37,694 bases of DNA from Candidatus Acidiferrum typicum (GTDB lineage: Bacteria; Acidobacteriota; Terriglobia; Acidiferrales; UBA7541): contig JAOAPV010000079.1 of NCBI GenBank assembly GCA_025463055.1, positions 1 to 37,694 on the forward strand, read 5' to 3'. The position numbers and the translations under genes were made by a program. The notes beneath the pieces were generated by a model. That model worked only from the letters and a program-made list of their open reading frames with translations. It had not been told where the DNA came from and did not search any database. Positions 9,801 to 19,447 of the stretch are shown here, piece after piece. Each line of letters begins with the position of its first letter. Position 1 is the stretch's first letter.

Positions 9801-10031
9801 AATCGGCGACGCGGGGTCGCCTTCGATGGAAAGCAATTGGCCGTCTTTGTGAAAGACAAGCTGGCCACAACCCACTGCACAGTAGGGGCAAACCGATCGT
9901 GCGACCTGCGCTCCCTTGTTCCTGGCGCGTAGATTGCGAGTTCTCTCGCTCATCGATTCCGCGCCAGTGCCGTCTGCGCCCTCTACGATCTGACGAACAA
10001 GCGGCCATTTCAGCAGTAAGTCTCGTAACAT
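6843..10031 (-). CDS. fdhA: Formate dehydrogenase catalytic (alpha) subunit, selenoprotein with in-frame TGA
   Basis: Molybdopterin-bis-MGD formate dehydrogenase large subunit, oxidising formate to CO2. The coding frame is one unit of 1062 residues interrupted only by a TGA at 9471-9473 (residue 187). The upstream part ends SNQARI and the same frame resumes with HSSTVPGLGASFGRGG, which aligns with the E. coli FdnG sequence NQARV-Sec-H, so the TGA encodes selenocysteine. A SECIS hairpin lies immediately after it. Cysteines 48, 51, 55 and 83 bind the N-terminal [4Fe-4S] cluster (CPYCAVGC...CPKG). No twin-arginine signal or hydrophobic leader is seen, unlike FdnG, so the catalytic side is predicted to face the cytoplasm, as in the non-Tat FdhA form known from some proteobacteria. 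The ATG at 10031 is preceded by GAGAAGAG. Automated callers will split this gene in two or call a pseudogene. No sel genes are in the window. Confidence 0.92.
9442..9473 (-). promoter_or_regulatory. UGA selenocysteine codon and bacterial SECIS hairpin
   Basis: On the minus strand the TGA (9473-9471) is followed after 12 bases by the stem GTGCCC (9458-9453), the loop GGTCT (9452-9448) and GGGCGC (9447-9442), giving six pairs including one G-U wobble. The loop starts 18 bases after TGA, the same distance as in E. coli fdhF, and carries the same GGUCU loop recognised by SelB. A U sits at the position of the bulged U in the E. coli element. Confidence 0.88.
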
Positions 10032-10112
10032 GGCTCTTCTCTCAGCCGCGCTCCATTAAATTGGATGTGAGCTTGGCAAGAAAGGACAGATATCGCGGGA
10101 ATATTAAAAACA

Positions 10113-10142
10113 CGCGCCCGCGGAATTGCCTCCGCGGGCGCG
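10113..10142 (-). terminator. Strong intrinsic terminator on the minus strand
   Basis: A perfect 12-bp GC-rich stem (CGCGCCCGCGGA / TCCGCGGGCGCG) with a six-base loop, followed on the minus strand by TGTTTTTAAT. It separates transcripts from the cytochrome c/small-ORF side from the formate dehydrogenase operon that begins at 10031. Confidence 0.75.
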
Positions 10143-10209
10143 AAAACAGCTTTGCCAAAGGTGATTGGCTGATTCCAGCGCTCTCACCCCCGCATTTCGA
10201 TTCCTGCAC

Positions 10210-10281
10210 CTACTTACTGCGTTCTGAACCTTTCTTTCCTGTAGTCTTCTGTGAGTCTTGTTTCTTGGGTCGTCCGGCCAC
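10210..10281 (-). CDS. Candidate 23-codon basic small protein with AT-hook-like GRPKK
   Basis: A short minus-strand frame starts at GTG (10281), has the good ribosome site GAGAGGAG eight bases upstream, and ends with TAG. It encodes a very basic, Lys/Arg/Ser-rich 23-residue peptide beginning MAGRPKKQDSQ. The GRPKK core resembles an AT-hook minor-groove-binding motif. About 70 bases downstream is a strong terminator on the same strand, so a short transcript containing only this ORF is possible. It could equally be chance; no homologue is recalled. Confidence 0.35.
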   Translation of the reverse strand: MAGRPKKQDSQKTTGKKGSERSK

Positions 10282-10502
10282 TTTGTTTCTCCTCTCGATT
10301 TCGCGCCAGGTTTATTCCGGTGGAACTCTGCACAGCGTGCGTACTGGCGCCGAACTGTCTGAGCGGTAAGTATCAAAAGCCGCTTGCAACCGTCCTATCG
10401 GGCTCTTGCTGTAACGTCTGTAGTACGGATGGGTACAAGGCCTGAAACGCCTCGCACACGAGTTGTTCGGCCTACGTAGCGCTCAGTTCGTCAAACGAGC
10501 GA

Positions 10503-11066
10503 TCACTTCTTGACAGGAGGCGTCGCAATTGACGCTGCGGGTTGCACAGGCGGCGGCGTGCTAGTCAGTGCTGCCTTCACTGCGGGCGAGATCTTGTCCG
10601 CATTCGCAAGCAAAACGCTCACCTGCCAAATCTGCGTATCGTCTAGCGACGCTTTGAAGGCCGGCATCCCAGTCAGCCGAATTCCGTTTTTCGCTTTCCA
10701 ATATGTTTCCCAGGTTGGATCGTCCGTCACCCCCGTGCCATGGAACAGCTCCGGTGGCTTCGGAAACATCCCTTTCGCGATAGCGCTTTGCGCTTCCCCA
10801 GGCAATCCATGGCAAACGGCACAGTTCTGTTTGTAAACGTCAGCCCCGGCGAGGTAAGTTGCTTCGTTTAAAGGAACCGGCGCGGGATCGGTGTGGGCAT
10901 CTTTGCCGATCCGAGCGTTCAATGCTCCGTGGGCGAGCTTCTTCTCAAACAGCATTGGTGGATCCTCTACCGCGACCGGCGCCCATCCCGTCGTGAAGTA
11001 AAGCCAAGCGCCTGCCGCAACCAGCAGCACCCCTATCAATATTCCAATTACGAAGGCTTTGAACAT
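10503..11066 (-). CDS. Membrane-anchored monohaem cytochrome c
   Basis: A 187-residue c-type cytochrome carrying electrons on the outer face of the cytoplasmic membrane. Residues 4-24 form an uncleaved N-terminal anchor (a hydrophobic run ending AAGAWLYF). The single haem site is C82-A-V-C85-H86, and M134 in LTGMPAF is the likely sixth ligand, as in class I cytochromes and the CccA/cytochrome cbb3 subunit III group. The last 30 residues are Pro/Ala/Thr-rich and probably disordered. It is on the same strand as, and upstream of, the formate dehydrogenase operon, but is separated from it by about 470 bases and a terminator, so it is probably transcribed apart. Electron donor and acceptor are not evident from neighbours. 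Confidence 0.85.
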   Translation of the reverse strand: MFKAFVIGILIGVLLVAAGAWLYFTTGWAPVAVEDPPMLFEKKLAHGALNARIGKDAHTDPAPVPLNEATYLAGADVYKQNCAVCHGLPGEAQSAIAKGMFPKPPELFHGTGVTDDPTWETYWKAKNGIRLTGMPAFKASLDDTQIWQVSVLLANADKISPAVKAALTSTPPPVQPAASIATPPVKK

Positions 11067-11389
11067 GATCCGCTATTCTCCCCCTCGAGTTTGTCGATCG
11101 ACCGCAGACGCCTGTGTCGAGTGTCCACTTTACTCACCCGGTAAGCTTTTGAACGCGCGATAGTGTACTGTCCGGAAGCCAATTGTGCACGCCAATTTCT
11201 ACCTCCAAACTGACGAAAGCCCACAATCGCTTTCGTAACCTTTTCCTCCCTTGAGCCGTCCTATTCTAGGAGTGAGCAGGGTTTCCCGATAAGCTTTGGC
11301 CGGTCGCCTGGAGCCGCCTGGCGTCTCCCCCGAAATGTCTTGCCCGTGGCAGACTTGCTCGCATATCCCTGCAATACAGGAGCATAGGA
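11067..11389. other. Divergent intergenic region, cytochrome c / RND operon
   Basis: A 323-base gap between divergent genes that must hold promoters in both directions. I see no well-spaced -35/-10 pair and no clear operator palindrome. No regulator gene (TetR, MarR or two-component) flanks the efflux operon here. Confidence 0.4.
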
Positions 11390-12754
11390 ATGGGCCATTT
11401 GAACGCTAACCCAGCGGGGCCGGACCCTTCGGACGAACCACGCCTGGGACGCGAACCTGGCTCAAAAGGCCATCGCTGGTTGTGGATCGTCGGTTTGGCC
11501 GTTCTTATCGCCATCGGAGTTTGGTACTTCCGCGGGTCGCACGCGAGCACAGAAGCACAGGGACCAGGCACTCACGGTGGGGGAGGCAAAGGACAAGGCC
11601 GCCAAGGGGGCGCAGCTGGGTTCGTAGTACCTGTTGTCGTAGCGAAGGCGGAGCGCGGCGACCTTCCGGTGTATTTCAATGGACTTGGAACCGTAACCGC
11701 ATTCAACACCGTGACCGTTCGCAGCCGCGTGGACGGCCAAATCACGAAAATCAACTTTAAGGAAGGTCAATCCGTCCGGCAAGGTGAGGACCTTGTGGAC
11801 ATTGATTCCCGTCCGTTCCAAGTCCAGCTCGAGCAGGCCGAAGGTCAACTTGCTAAAGATCAAGCACAGCTCCGCGATGTGCAAGTGAACTACGAGCGTT
11901 TTCAGCTTCTGTACAAAGAAGGTGTCATCCCTAAGCAGCAGGTCGATACGCAGGGTTCACAGGTCGGTCAATTTGAGGGCTCGATTAAAGCGGACCAGGG
12001 CGCAATCGACAGCGCCAAGCTGCAAATCGTCTATTCCCACGTAACTGCCCCAATCAGCGGACGTATCGGGCTCCGTTTGGTGGACATCGGCAACATCGTC
12101 CACGCCACCGATGCCAACGGCCTGCTGGTGATCACGCAATTGCAACCCATCGCGGTCATATTTTCGCTGCCCCAAGATGAGCTTCCGCAGGTTGCCAGCA
12201 AACTCCAGAAAGGCGACCAACTCATTGTCGAGGCTTATGATCGCGCCGATACATCCAAGATCGAATCGGGCAAGCTGCTGACCATCGACAATCAGATTGA
12301 CACGAGCACCGGCACCTACAAGCTGAAAGCCGTTTTCAACAACGATCGCAACCTCTTGTTTCCGAATCAATTCGTGAACGTGCATCTTCTTGCCGATATC
12401 AAGAAGAACTTAGTCATCGTGCCCTCCTCGGCCATCCAACGTGGGCCGCAGGGCACATACGTCTATGTAGTGCAGAACGGCGACACCGCCAAGATTCAAC
12501 CCGTTACCATCGCGCAAACGACCGCGGACAGCGTTGGCTTGAGCGCCGGTCTAAATGCGGGCGACCTCGTCGTTGTCGATGGCCAAGACAAACTGCAAGA
12601 CGGCAGCAAAGTCACCCCCACGTCGCCACCAAACGCACAGAGCGCAACCGGCGCGCAGCAGCCGTCTTCGCAACAGAGCAACACGAAGACCGGCGCGATT
12701 GGCGGGCGCCGCCCTCAAGCTCCGCAACCGAATAGCTCCACAGGGAAGCACTGA
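11390..12754 (+). CDS. mdtA: RND efflux periplasmic adaptor, MdtA-like
   Basis: Membrane-fusion adaptor linking an RND pump to an outer-membrane channel. A hydrophilic 28-residue N-terminus and a transmembrane anchor at about 29-47 are followed by a Gly-rich linker. A barrel-sandwich/lipoyl half follows ([20 protein letters not shown]), then an alpha-hairpin (about 140-200), the second lipoyl half ([20 protein letters not shown]), a beta-barrel domain and a membrane-proximal domain. This is the AcrA/MdtA order at a typical length (454 residues). The C-terminal 45 residues are a Ser/Gln/Pro-rich tail. An uncleaved helix replaces the usual lipoprotein signal. ACAGGAG precedes the ATG. The stop overlaps the next start (TGATG), so adaptor and pump are translationally coupled. 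Confidence 0.9.
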   Translation: MGHLNANPAGPDPSDEPRLGREPGSKGHRWLWIVGLAVLIAIGVWYFRGSHASTEAQGPGTHGGGGKGQGRQGGAAGFVVPVVVAKAERGDLPVYFNGLGTVTAFNTVTVRSRVDGQITKINFKEGQSVRQGEDLVDIDSRPFQVQLEQAEGQLAKDQAQLRDVQVNYERFQLLYKEGVIPKQQVDTQGSQVGQFEGSIKADQGAIDSAKLQIVYSHVTAPISGRIGLRLVDIGNIVHATDANGLLVITQLQPIAVIFSLPQDELPQVASKLQKGDQLIVEAYDRADTSKIESGKLLTIDNQIDTSTGTYKLKAVFNNDRNLLFPNQFVNVHLLADIKKNLVIVPSSAIQRGPQGTYVYVVQNGDTAKIQPVTIAQTTADSVGLSAGLNAGDLVVVDGQDKLQDGSKVTPTSPPNAQSATGAQQPSSQQSNTKTGAIGGRRPQAPQPNSSTGKH

Positions 12755-15700
12755 TGAGTCCATCAAGGCCGTTCATTTTGCGGCCGGTCGCCACCACGTT
12801 GCTGATGGTGGGGATTCTGCTGGTAGGCTTTGTCGCGTACCGCCAGTTGCCTGTTTCCGCCCTGCCACAAGTCGATTACCCGACGATTCAGGTGCAAACC
12901 TTTTATCCGGGAGCCAGCCCGGATGTAATGGCGTCTTCCGTAACGGCGCCGCTCGAGCGCCAGTTTGGCCAGGTCCCCGGACTGAACCAGATGACCTCCA
13001 CGAGCTCCTACGGCAGCTCGCTGATCACCTTGCAGTTCGATCTCAATCTCAATATCGACGTGGCTGAGCAGGAAGTGCAAGCGTCCATCAATGGCGCTTC
13101 CAATCTTCTGCCGCAAGGGCTGCCCAACCCTCCGATCTACAGCAAGATCAATCCCGCCGACTCCCCGATCCTCACGCTTGCGATTACTTCCGATTCGCTG
13201 CCGCTTCCCAAAGTCGAAGATCTTACCGACACCACACTCGCGCAAAAAATTTCGCAGCTCACCGGAGTGGGGCTCGTCAGCATCAGCGGTGGACAACGGC
13301 CGGCCGTACGCATCCAAGCCAATCCCACAGCGCTGGCTTCGTATGGACTAAGCCTCGAAGATCTTCGCACGGCGCTCACGCAGGCCAATGTCGATCAAGC
13401 TAAGGGGACTTTCGACGGTCCGCACCAGGCCTACACTATCGGCGCAAACGATCAATTGGTTTCGAGCGACAGTTATAAGCCGCTCATCATCGCCTATCGC
13501 AATGGCGCGCCGGTTCGCCTGACCGACGTCGCCACTGTGCTCGAGGGCGTCGAGAACGTGCAGCAAGCCGCCTGGGCCAATCAGAATCCCGCCGTCATCC
13601 TCAATATTCAACGTCAACCCGGGGCCAACATCATTGCCGTCGTGGACCGCGTCAAGAAATTGCTCCCGCAGTTGCAGGCCGCACTTCCTTCCGCGGTGCA
13701 CGTGGAAATTCTCACCGACCGCACCAATACGATTCGCGCTTCCGTTGCGGACGTGCAATTCTCGTTGATGTTGACCATCGCGCTCGTAGTGCTGGTCATC
13801 TTTGTTTTCTTGCGCAGCGTTCGAGCCACCATCATCCCCAGTTTCGCCGTGCCGCTCTCCATTGTCGGCACGTTCGGCATAATGTATTTGCTGGGCTACA
13901 GTCTCAACAACCTTTCCCTGATGGCGCTCACCATTTCCACCGGCTTCGTGGTGGACGACGCCATCGTCATGATCGAAAACATTTCTCGTTACATCGAAGA
14001 GGGTGAATCGCCTTTACAAGCGGCCCTCAAAGGCTCCGAGCAGATCGGCTTCACCATTCTCTCCCTCACCGTCTCCCTGATCGCTGTGCTAATCCCGCTG
14101 CTCTTTATGGGCGACATTGTGGGCCGTCTATTCCGCGAATTTGCTGTAACTCTCGCCGTAACCATCATCGTTTCCGCATTTGTATCGCTGACCCTGACTC
14201 CGATGATGTCCGCCAAGCTCCTCCGCCATATAAAGGAAGAAGATCAGAGCTGGTTCTATCGCAAGTCGGAGCACGTCTTTAATTCCGTCATCGCGTTTTA
14301 CGGGCGCACCCTGAAATTTGTGCTGCGTTTTCGCACCACCACTCTACTCGTCACCGCCGCAACGCTGGTTGGCACGATTCTTCTATACATCTATGTCCCC
14401 AAAGGTTTCTTTCCCGTGCAGGATACCGGCGTAATCCTCGGCGTCTCAGAAGGGCCGCAGGATGCTTCCTTCAGGTTGATGTCCGCAAAGCAACGCGCGT
14501 TAGCCGACGTCATTTTGAAGGATCCAGCCGTCGCCAGCCTCTCTTCCTTCATCGGCGTGGACGGCATCAATACCACGCTGAACAGCGGCCGCATCCAGAT
14601 CAATCTGAAGCCGCTCGACCAGCGCAAAATTTCCGCTTCCGACATCATCCGGCGGCTGCAGCCGGAGCTCGCCAAGATAGACGGTATTTCACTCTTCATG
14701 CAGCCTGTGCAGGATCTGACCGTCGAGGATCGCGTCAGCCGCACGCAATTTCAATACAGCCTGGAAGATGCGGACGCGAAGGAGCTCGGGTATTGGGTTC
14801 CCCGTTTCTTGGACAAAATCAAAACGTTGCCGGAATTGCGCGACGTAGCTAGCGATCAGCAGAACAGCGGTTTGCTCGCGGTGCTCACCATCGATCGCGA
14901 CACGGCCTCGCGCCTCGGAATTCTTCCCGCGGATATCGACAACACGCTCTACGACGCCTATGGTCAGCGCTTGGTCTCGACCATTTTCACCCAGTTGAAT
15001 CAATACCACGTCGTCTTGGAAGTCGATCCTCAGTTCCAGCAGAATCCGCAAGATCTCAAAAATATTTACGTGCACTCGTCAAACGGACAAGCTGCGCAAG
15101 CGCCGTCGTCCGGCTCAGGGTCTTCGATCAGCGCCACGACGGTCCCGCTCAGCTCCGGTCCAACGACCCAGGTCCCGCTCAGTGCCTTCACGCGGTATGA
15201 GCCCAGCAGCACCCCTCTCACCATCAATCATCAGGGCCAATTTCCAGTTGTCACTCTGTCTTTCAACCTTGCTCCCAACGCCTCTTTGGGCGAGGCCGTG
15301 AACGCCATTAATCAGGTTAAGGACGAAATTGGCATGCCGCCAAGCATCAGCGCCACCTTCCAGGGGACCGCGGCGGCCTTCCTGCGCTCGCTCTCCAACG
15401 AGCCGATTTTGATTTTGGCCGCGCTAGTTACGGTCTACATCGTGCTGGGGATTCTTTACGAGAGTTACATTCATCCCATCACAATTCTCTCCACGTTGCC
15501 GTCCGCCGGCGTTGGCGCAATTTTAGCTTTGCTGCTGTGCCGCACGGAATTCAGCATCATCGCCCTGATCGGCATAATCTTGCTGATCGGCATCGTGAAA
15601 AAGAACGCCATCATGATGATCGACTTCGCGCTCGAAGCCGAGCGCAAGGAAGGGAAGGCGCCCCTCGACGCCATCTACGAAGCGTGCCTTCTCCGCTTTC

Positions 15701-15972
15701 GGCCCATCATGATGACTACGATGGCCGCGCTTCTCGGCGGCTTGCCGCTGGCTCTTGGCAGCGGTGTCGGCTCCGAGCTTCGTCGTCCTTTGGGAATCAC
15801 CATCGTCGGCGGCTTGATTTTGAGCCAGATTCTAACCCTGTACACAACGCCGGTCGTCTATCTCGCGTTTGACTGGATTTCTCGCCGCTTTCAATTCCAC
15901 GTTGGCAATCCGATCGACCAAGTCATGCCTGGACCTCCGCACGGCGATCCCGCCGGCGCTACGGGAGACTAG
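12754..15972 (+). CDS. mdtB: RND efflux permease, MdtB-like
   Basis: A 1072-residue inner-membrane proton-driven exporter of the hydrophobe/amphiphile efflux class. The N-terminal [20 protein letters not shown] helix, the large periplasmic porter loops, the transmembrane motif [14 protein letters not shown] with proton-relay aspartates D401 and D402, and the late [15 protein letters not shown] motif are those of MdtB/MdtC. Length and order match the family. Residues about 774-808 in the second porter loop are a Ser/Gly/Gln-rich insertion ([15 protein letters not shown]) absent from the sister permease. It overlaps the adaptor gene by one base and is followed after three bases by a second, paralogous permease, as in mdtABC, where the two permeases form a heterotrimer. 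No outer-membrane TolC partner gene is present. Confidence 0.92.
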   Translation: MSPSRPFILRPVATTLLMVGILLVGFVAYRQLPVSALPQVDYPTIQVQTFYPGASPDVMASSVTAPLERQFGQVPGLNQMTSTSSYGSSLITLQFDLNLNIDVAEQEVQASINGASNLLPQGLPNPPIYSKINPADSPILTLAITSDSLPLPKVEDLTDTTLAQKISQLTGVGLVSISGGQRPAVRIQANPTALASYGLSLEDLRTALTQANVDQAKGTFDGPHQAYTIGANDQLVSSDSYKPLIIAYRNGAPVRLTDVATVLEGVENVQQAAWANQNPAVILNIQRQPGANIIAVVDRVKKLLPQLQAALPSAVHVEILTDRTNTIRASVADVQFSLMLTIALVVLVIFVFLRSVRATIIPSFAVPLSIVGTFGIMYLLGYSLNNLSLMALTISTGFVVDDAIVMIENISRYIEEGESPLQAALKGSEQIGFTILSLTVSLIAVLIPLLFMGDIVGRLFREFAVTLAVTIIVSAFVSLTLTPMMSAKLLRHIKEEDQSWFYRKSEHVFNSVIAFYGRTLKFVLRFRTTTLLVTAATLVGTILLYIYVPKGFFPVQDTGVILGVSEGPQDASFRLMSAKQRALADVILKDPAVASLSSFIGVDGINTTLNSGRIQINLKPLDQRKISASDIIRRLQPELAKIDGISLFMQPVQDLTVEDRVSRTQFQYSLEDADAKELGYWVPRFLDKIKTLPELRDVASDQQNSGLLAVLTIDRDTASRLGILPADIDNTLYDAYGQRLVSTIFTQLNQYHVVLEVDPQFQQNPQDLKNIYVHSSNGQAAQAPSSGSGSSISATTVPLSSGPTTQVPLSAFTRYEPSSTPLTINHQGQFPVVTLSFNLAPNASLGEAVNAINQVKDEIGMPPSISATFQGTAAAFLRSLSNEPILILAALVTVYIVLGILYESYIHPITILSTLPSAGVGAILALLLCRTEFSIIALIGIILLIGIVKKNAIMMIDFALEAERKEGKAPLDAIYEACLLRFRPIMMTTMAALLGGLPLALGSGVGSELRRPLGITIVGGLILSQILTLYTTPVVYLAFDWISRRFQFHVGNPIDQVMPGPPHGDPAGATGD

Positions 15973-15975
15973 CTC

Positions 15976-18900
15976 GTGAACGTCTCCGCAAACTTTTCCG
16001 TTCCCTTCATCCGCCGGCCTGTCGCCACGTCGCTCATCACGCTGGCGATCCTTCTTTCCGGCATGGTGGCCTTTCGCTTTCTTCCGGTTGCACCGTTGCC
16101 CCAGGTGGATTTCCCCACAATTTCGGTGGGCGCGAACCTCCCGGGCGCAAGCCCGGAGACGATGGCGTCGGCCGTGGCCACCCCGCTCGAACGTCAGTTC
16201 GGCCGCATTGCCGGTGTTACGCAAATGACTTCCTCCAGCGGCCTCGGTTCCACTGGAATCACGTTGCAGTTCGACCTCAATCGCGACATCAATGCCGCCG
16301 CCCGCGATGTGCAGGCCGCTATCAACGCCGCGCGTAGCCAGCTTCCTCCCGATCTTCCCGGCCAGCCAACCTATCGCAAGGCCAATCCGGCCGATGCGCC
16401 CATCCTCCTCCTCTCGTTGACCTCCGATAACATTCCGCCAGCGGAAATCTACGACGCCGCCGATTCCATCTTGGCTCAGAAGCTGGCCCAGGTGGAGGGC
16501 GTCGGGCAAGTCTTTACTTGGGGCAGCTCACGTCCGGCCGTTCGTGTGGAAGTGAATCCGAATCAGCTCAATGCCTATGGCATCAGTCTGGAAACCATTC
16601 GGCGCTCGCTGCAGGCGGCCAACGCCAATCTCGCCAAAGGTTCACTGTCCGATGAAAGAAAAATGCGGAGTATCGCGGACACGGACCAGCTTTACAAAGC
16701 TTACGAGTATCAGCCTCTGATCGTCGCGGGCCATGTCGGCGCGCCCGTGCGCCTGCGAGACATTGCGGAGGTCACGGATTCTGTCGAGGATACGCGCAAC
16801 CTCGGTCTCACTAATGGGCAGCCTTCGGTCATGCTCGCCATTTTCCGACAGCCCGGCGCAAACATGATCGAAACAGTGGACCGCATTTTCACCTTACTTC
16901 CGCGTTTGCGCGCGTCAATCTCTCCGTCACTCCACTTGAACGTAGCCATTGACCGCACAACAACCATCCGTGCGTCGGTTCATGACGTGGAAATTACCCT
17001 GCTTATCTCCGTCTCCCTGGTGATCCTCGTTGTCTTTGCTTTTCTGCGCAGCTACTGGGCCACGATTATTCCCAGCGTCGCCGTGCCGCTCTCTCTTATC
17101 GGCACCTTTGGCGTCATGTATTTGTTCAACTACACGCTCGATAATCTGTCCCTTATGGCGCTGACCATCTGCACCGGTTTCGTTGTGGATGATGCCATCG
17201 TGGTCATCGAAAACATCACCCGTCACATCGAAGCCGGCATGGCTCCCTACGAAGCCACGATCAAGGGCGCGAGTGAGATCGGGTTCACTGTTCTTTCCAT
17301 GAGCACATCGTTAGTCGCGGTCTTTATTCCGATTTTGTTGATGGGCGGCATTGTGGGGCGCCTGTTTCGCGAATTCGCCGTGGTGCTCAGCGTCGCCATC
17401 GCCGTTTCGCTATTTGTTTCGCTCACTACCACGCCTATGATGTGCGCGAGATTCTTGAAACACGAATCCGGCAAACATGGCCGCGCGTATCGGGTTTCGG
17501 AAAGCATCTTCAACGGGATGCTGCATACCTACGACATTGGCTTGCGTTGGGTCCTGCGCCATCAATTTCTAATTTTGCTTCTCACCATTGGAACGGTTTG
17601 CCTCAACGTGTATTTGTTCTGGGCCACTCCCAAAGGCTTTTTCCCGCAGCAGGATACCGGCCGCCTCAACGGAATGATTCAAGGCGATCAGGATCTCTCC
17701 TTCGCGGCCATGTCGCAGAAGATGCGCATCTTCACCGATATCGTCGCCAAGGATCCGGCAATCGACTCGGTGACGTCATTCACGGGCGGCGGCAGCGGCG
17801 GCAGCACCGCGCGCCTTTTTGCGCAGCTCAAGCCTCTCAATGAGCGGAAACTAAGCGCCGATCAAGTGATCGCTCGCATTCGCAGAGCCACTTCACGCGT
17901 CCCCGGAGCGGCGCTTTACTTGCAAGCCGTCCAGGATCTAACCGTCGGCGGTCGCTTCGGCGGCGCGCAATACCAATACACGCTGCAGGCTGATAATCTT
18001 GCCGACCTTACTCATTGGGCCCCCATCATCCAGCAGCGCATCAGCAAAATCCCCGAGTTGCGTGACGTTAATTCCGACCAGCAGATGCGCGGCTTAGCCA
18101 GCAACATTGTCGTTGACCGCGATACTGCTAGCCGCCTTGGCGTGAGCGCCGCGAATATTGACAACACCCTTGACGACGCCTTTGGCCAGCGCCAAGTCTC
18201 CAATATCTACAAAGGATTGAACCAGTATCACGTCGTCATGGAAGTGATGCCCCAGCAGCAACAGAGTCCCGACGCGCTGAAAAGCATCTACGTGCCTGCA
18301 AGTTCCGGAAAGCTCATTCCGCTAAGCGCCTTCACCCACTACGAGTATTCCAATACGCCACTATCCGTGAACCATCAGGGTCTTTTCCCATCCATTACCC
18401 TCTCGTTCAATCTTGCACCCGGCGCCTCCCTGGGCCCCGCTGTCGAGCATATTTTGACGGCGCAACGCGAGTTGGGCGTCCCCACCAGCGTGCACGCCAC
18501 ATTTCAAGGAACCGCTCAGGCCTTTCAGGATTCCCTCGCCAATCAGCCGGTGCTGATCGTCACCGCGCTCTTCGCCGTCTATATCGTGCTCGGCATTCTT
18601 TATGAGAGCTTCATTCATCCGATCACTATTCTGTCAACCCTTCCTTCGGCCGGCATCGGCGCGCTTGTTGCCGTACGGTTTGCCAAATCCGATCTCAACA
18701 TCATCGCGTTGATTGGCATCATTCTCTTGATTGGCATCGTGAAGAAAAACGCCATTCTGATGATCGACTTCGCCGTGCAAGCGGAGCGCGTGGAAGGCAA
18801 GTCCACCGTCGATGCCATTTACCAGGCGTGCCTGCTGCGCTTTCGCCCCATCATGATGACCACTATGGCCGCGCTCCTCGGCGCCCTACCTCTTGCCCTG

Positions 18901-19092
18901 GGCAACGGAGTCGGCTCGGAGCTGCGCCGTCCGCTCGGCATCACCATTGTCGGTGGTCTCATCCTCAGCCAGATGCTCACTCTGTTCACCACCCCGGTCG
19001 TTTACATCTACATGGATCGTATTCAGACCTGGATGCAAGGGCATCGCGCGCGCGGCGCCGCTCCCGCTCCTCTCCCTGCGCACTCCGATTAG
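15976..19092 (+). CDS. mdtC: RND efflux permease, MdtC-like
   Basis: A 1038-residue RND exporter paralogous to the preceding permease. It starts with GTG at 15976, three bases after the previous stop; GGGAG upstream lies inside the preceding coding end. The first helix follows PFIRRPVATSLITLAILLSG. D405 and D406 in [14 protein letters not shown] are the proton-relay pair, and [15 protein letters not shown] is the conserved motif of transmembrane helix 10-11. The C-terminus is short and Ala/Pro-rich. With its neighbours it forms adaptor-permease-permease, the MdtABC arrangement, which in E. coli exports bile salts, novobiocin and metal-linked substrates; the substrate here is unknown. No regulator gene is linked. 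Confidence 0.92.
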   Translation: MNVSANFSVPFIRRPVATSLITLAILLSGMVAFRFLPVAPLPQVDFPTISVGANLPGASPETMASAVATPLERQFGRIAGVTQMTSSSGLGSTGITLQFDLNRDINAAARDVQAAINAARSQLPPDLPGQPTYRKANPADAPILLLSLTSDNIPPAEIYDAADSILAQKLAQVEGVGQVFTWGSSRPAVRVEVNPNQLNAYGISLETIRRSLQAANANLAKGSLSDERKMRSIADTDQLYKAYEYQPLIVAGHVGAPVRLRDIAEVTDSVEDTRNLGLTNGQPSVMLAIFRQPGANMIETVDRIFTLLPRLRASISPSLHLNVAIDRTTTIRASVHDVEITLLISVSLVILVVFAFLRSYWATIIPSVAVPLSLIGTFGVMYLFNYTLDNLSLMALTICTGFVVDDAIVVIENITRHIEAGMAPYEATIKGASEIGFTVLSMSTSLVAVFIPILLMGGIVGRLFREFAVVLSVAIAVSLFVSLTTTPMMCARFLKHESGKHGRAYRVSESIFNGMLHTYDIGLRWVLRHQFLILLLTIGTVCLNVYLFWATPKGFFPQQDTGRLNGMIQGDQDLSFAAMSQKMRIFTDIVAKDPAIDSVTSFTGGGSGGSTARLFAQLKPLNERKLSADQVIARIRRATSRVPGAALYLQAVQDLTVGGRFGGAQYQYTLQADNLADLTHWAPIIQQRISKIPELRDVNSDQQMRGLASNIVVDRDTASRLGVSAANIDNTLDDAFGQRQVSNIYKGLNQYHVVMEVMPQQQQSPDALKSIYVPASSGKLIPLSAFTHYEYSNTPLSVNHQGLFPSITLSFNLAPGASLGPAVEHILTAQRELGVPTSVHATFQGTAQAFQDSLANQPVLIVTALFAVYIVLGILYESFIHPITILSTLPSAGIGALVAVRFAKSDLNIIALIGIILLIGIVKKNAILMIDFAVQAERVEGKSTVDAIYQACLLRFRPIMMTTMAALLGALPLALGNGVGSELRRPLGITIVGGLILSQMLTLFTTPVVYIYMDRIQTWMQGHRARGAAPAPLPAHSD

Positions 19093-19447
19093 CAGCCTTT
19101 TACCTCAGAATATACTGTATCTCTGAGTAAAGACGGGGGTCCCCCTTAGCCCCCATTCTGTACCCCTGTACAGCTAGCCTCCTGTAGACGCCCTGACGCA
19201 AAATCGCCTCATCCTGAACGGCGCATTTCAGGGCAATTCCAAGTTTACGGCGGTAATTTTTTGCGTGGCTCTGGTCCGGCACATTCTTCCTGGTAATTCT
19301 CTCGCCCTGCTCGGCCACTTCCTCGTTGGACAGATCTGCTGTTGCGCCGCGGCCAGCGCTGTTTTTCAAAAGCAGCGATTGGCGGAACCGCGGCGGTTCG
19401 ATAGCCGAAGTACCGCGACAAAATTTAGTAGGTCGGGGGATATAAGA
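19093..19447. other. Intergenic region after the efflux operon
   Basis: A 355-base gap. It holds a CTCAGA/TCTGAG inverted pair soon after the mdtC-like stop and a perfect CTGTAC-CCCT-GTACAG hairpin at 19158-19173. Neither is followed by a T-tract. A frame open from 19265 into the next gene lacks coding character and contains no secretion signal. No -35/-10 pair stands out. Confidence 0.4.

Noticed and set aside
10104-10376. Minus-strand 90-codon frame across the intergenic region
   Set aside because: It runs through the terminator hairpin and has no family likeness; the 23-codon frame with a ribosome site fits better.
19265-19447. Upstream extension of the beta-helix gene
   Set aside because: The extension has no ribosome site and would place the signal peptide internally.
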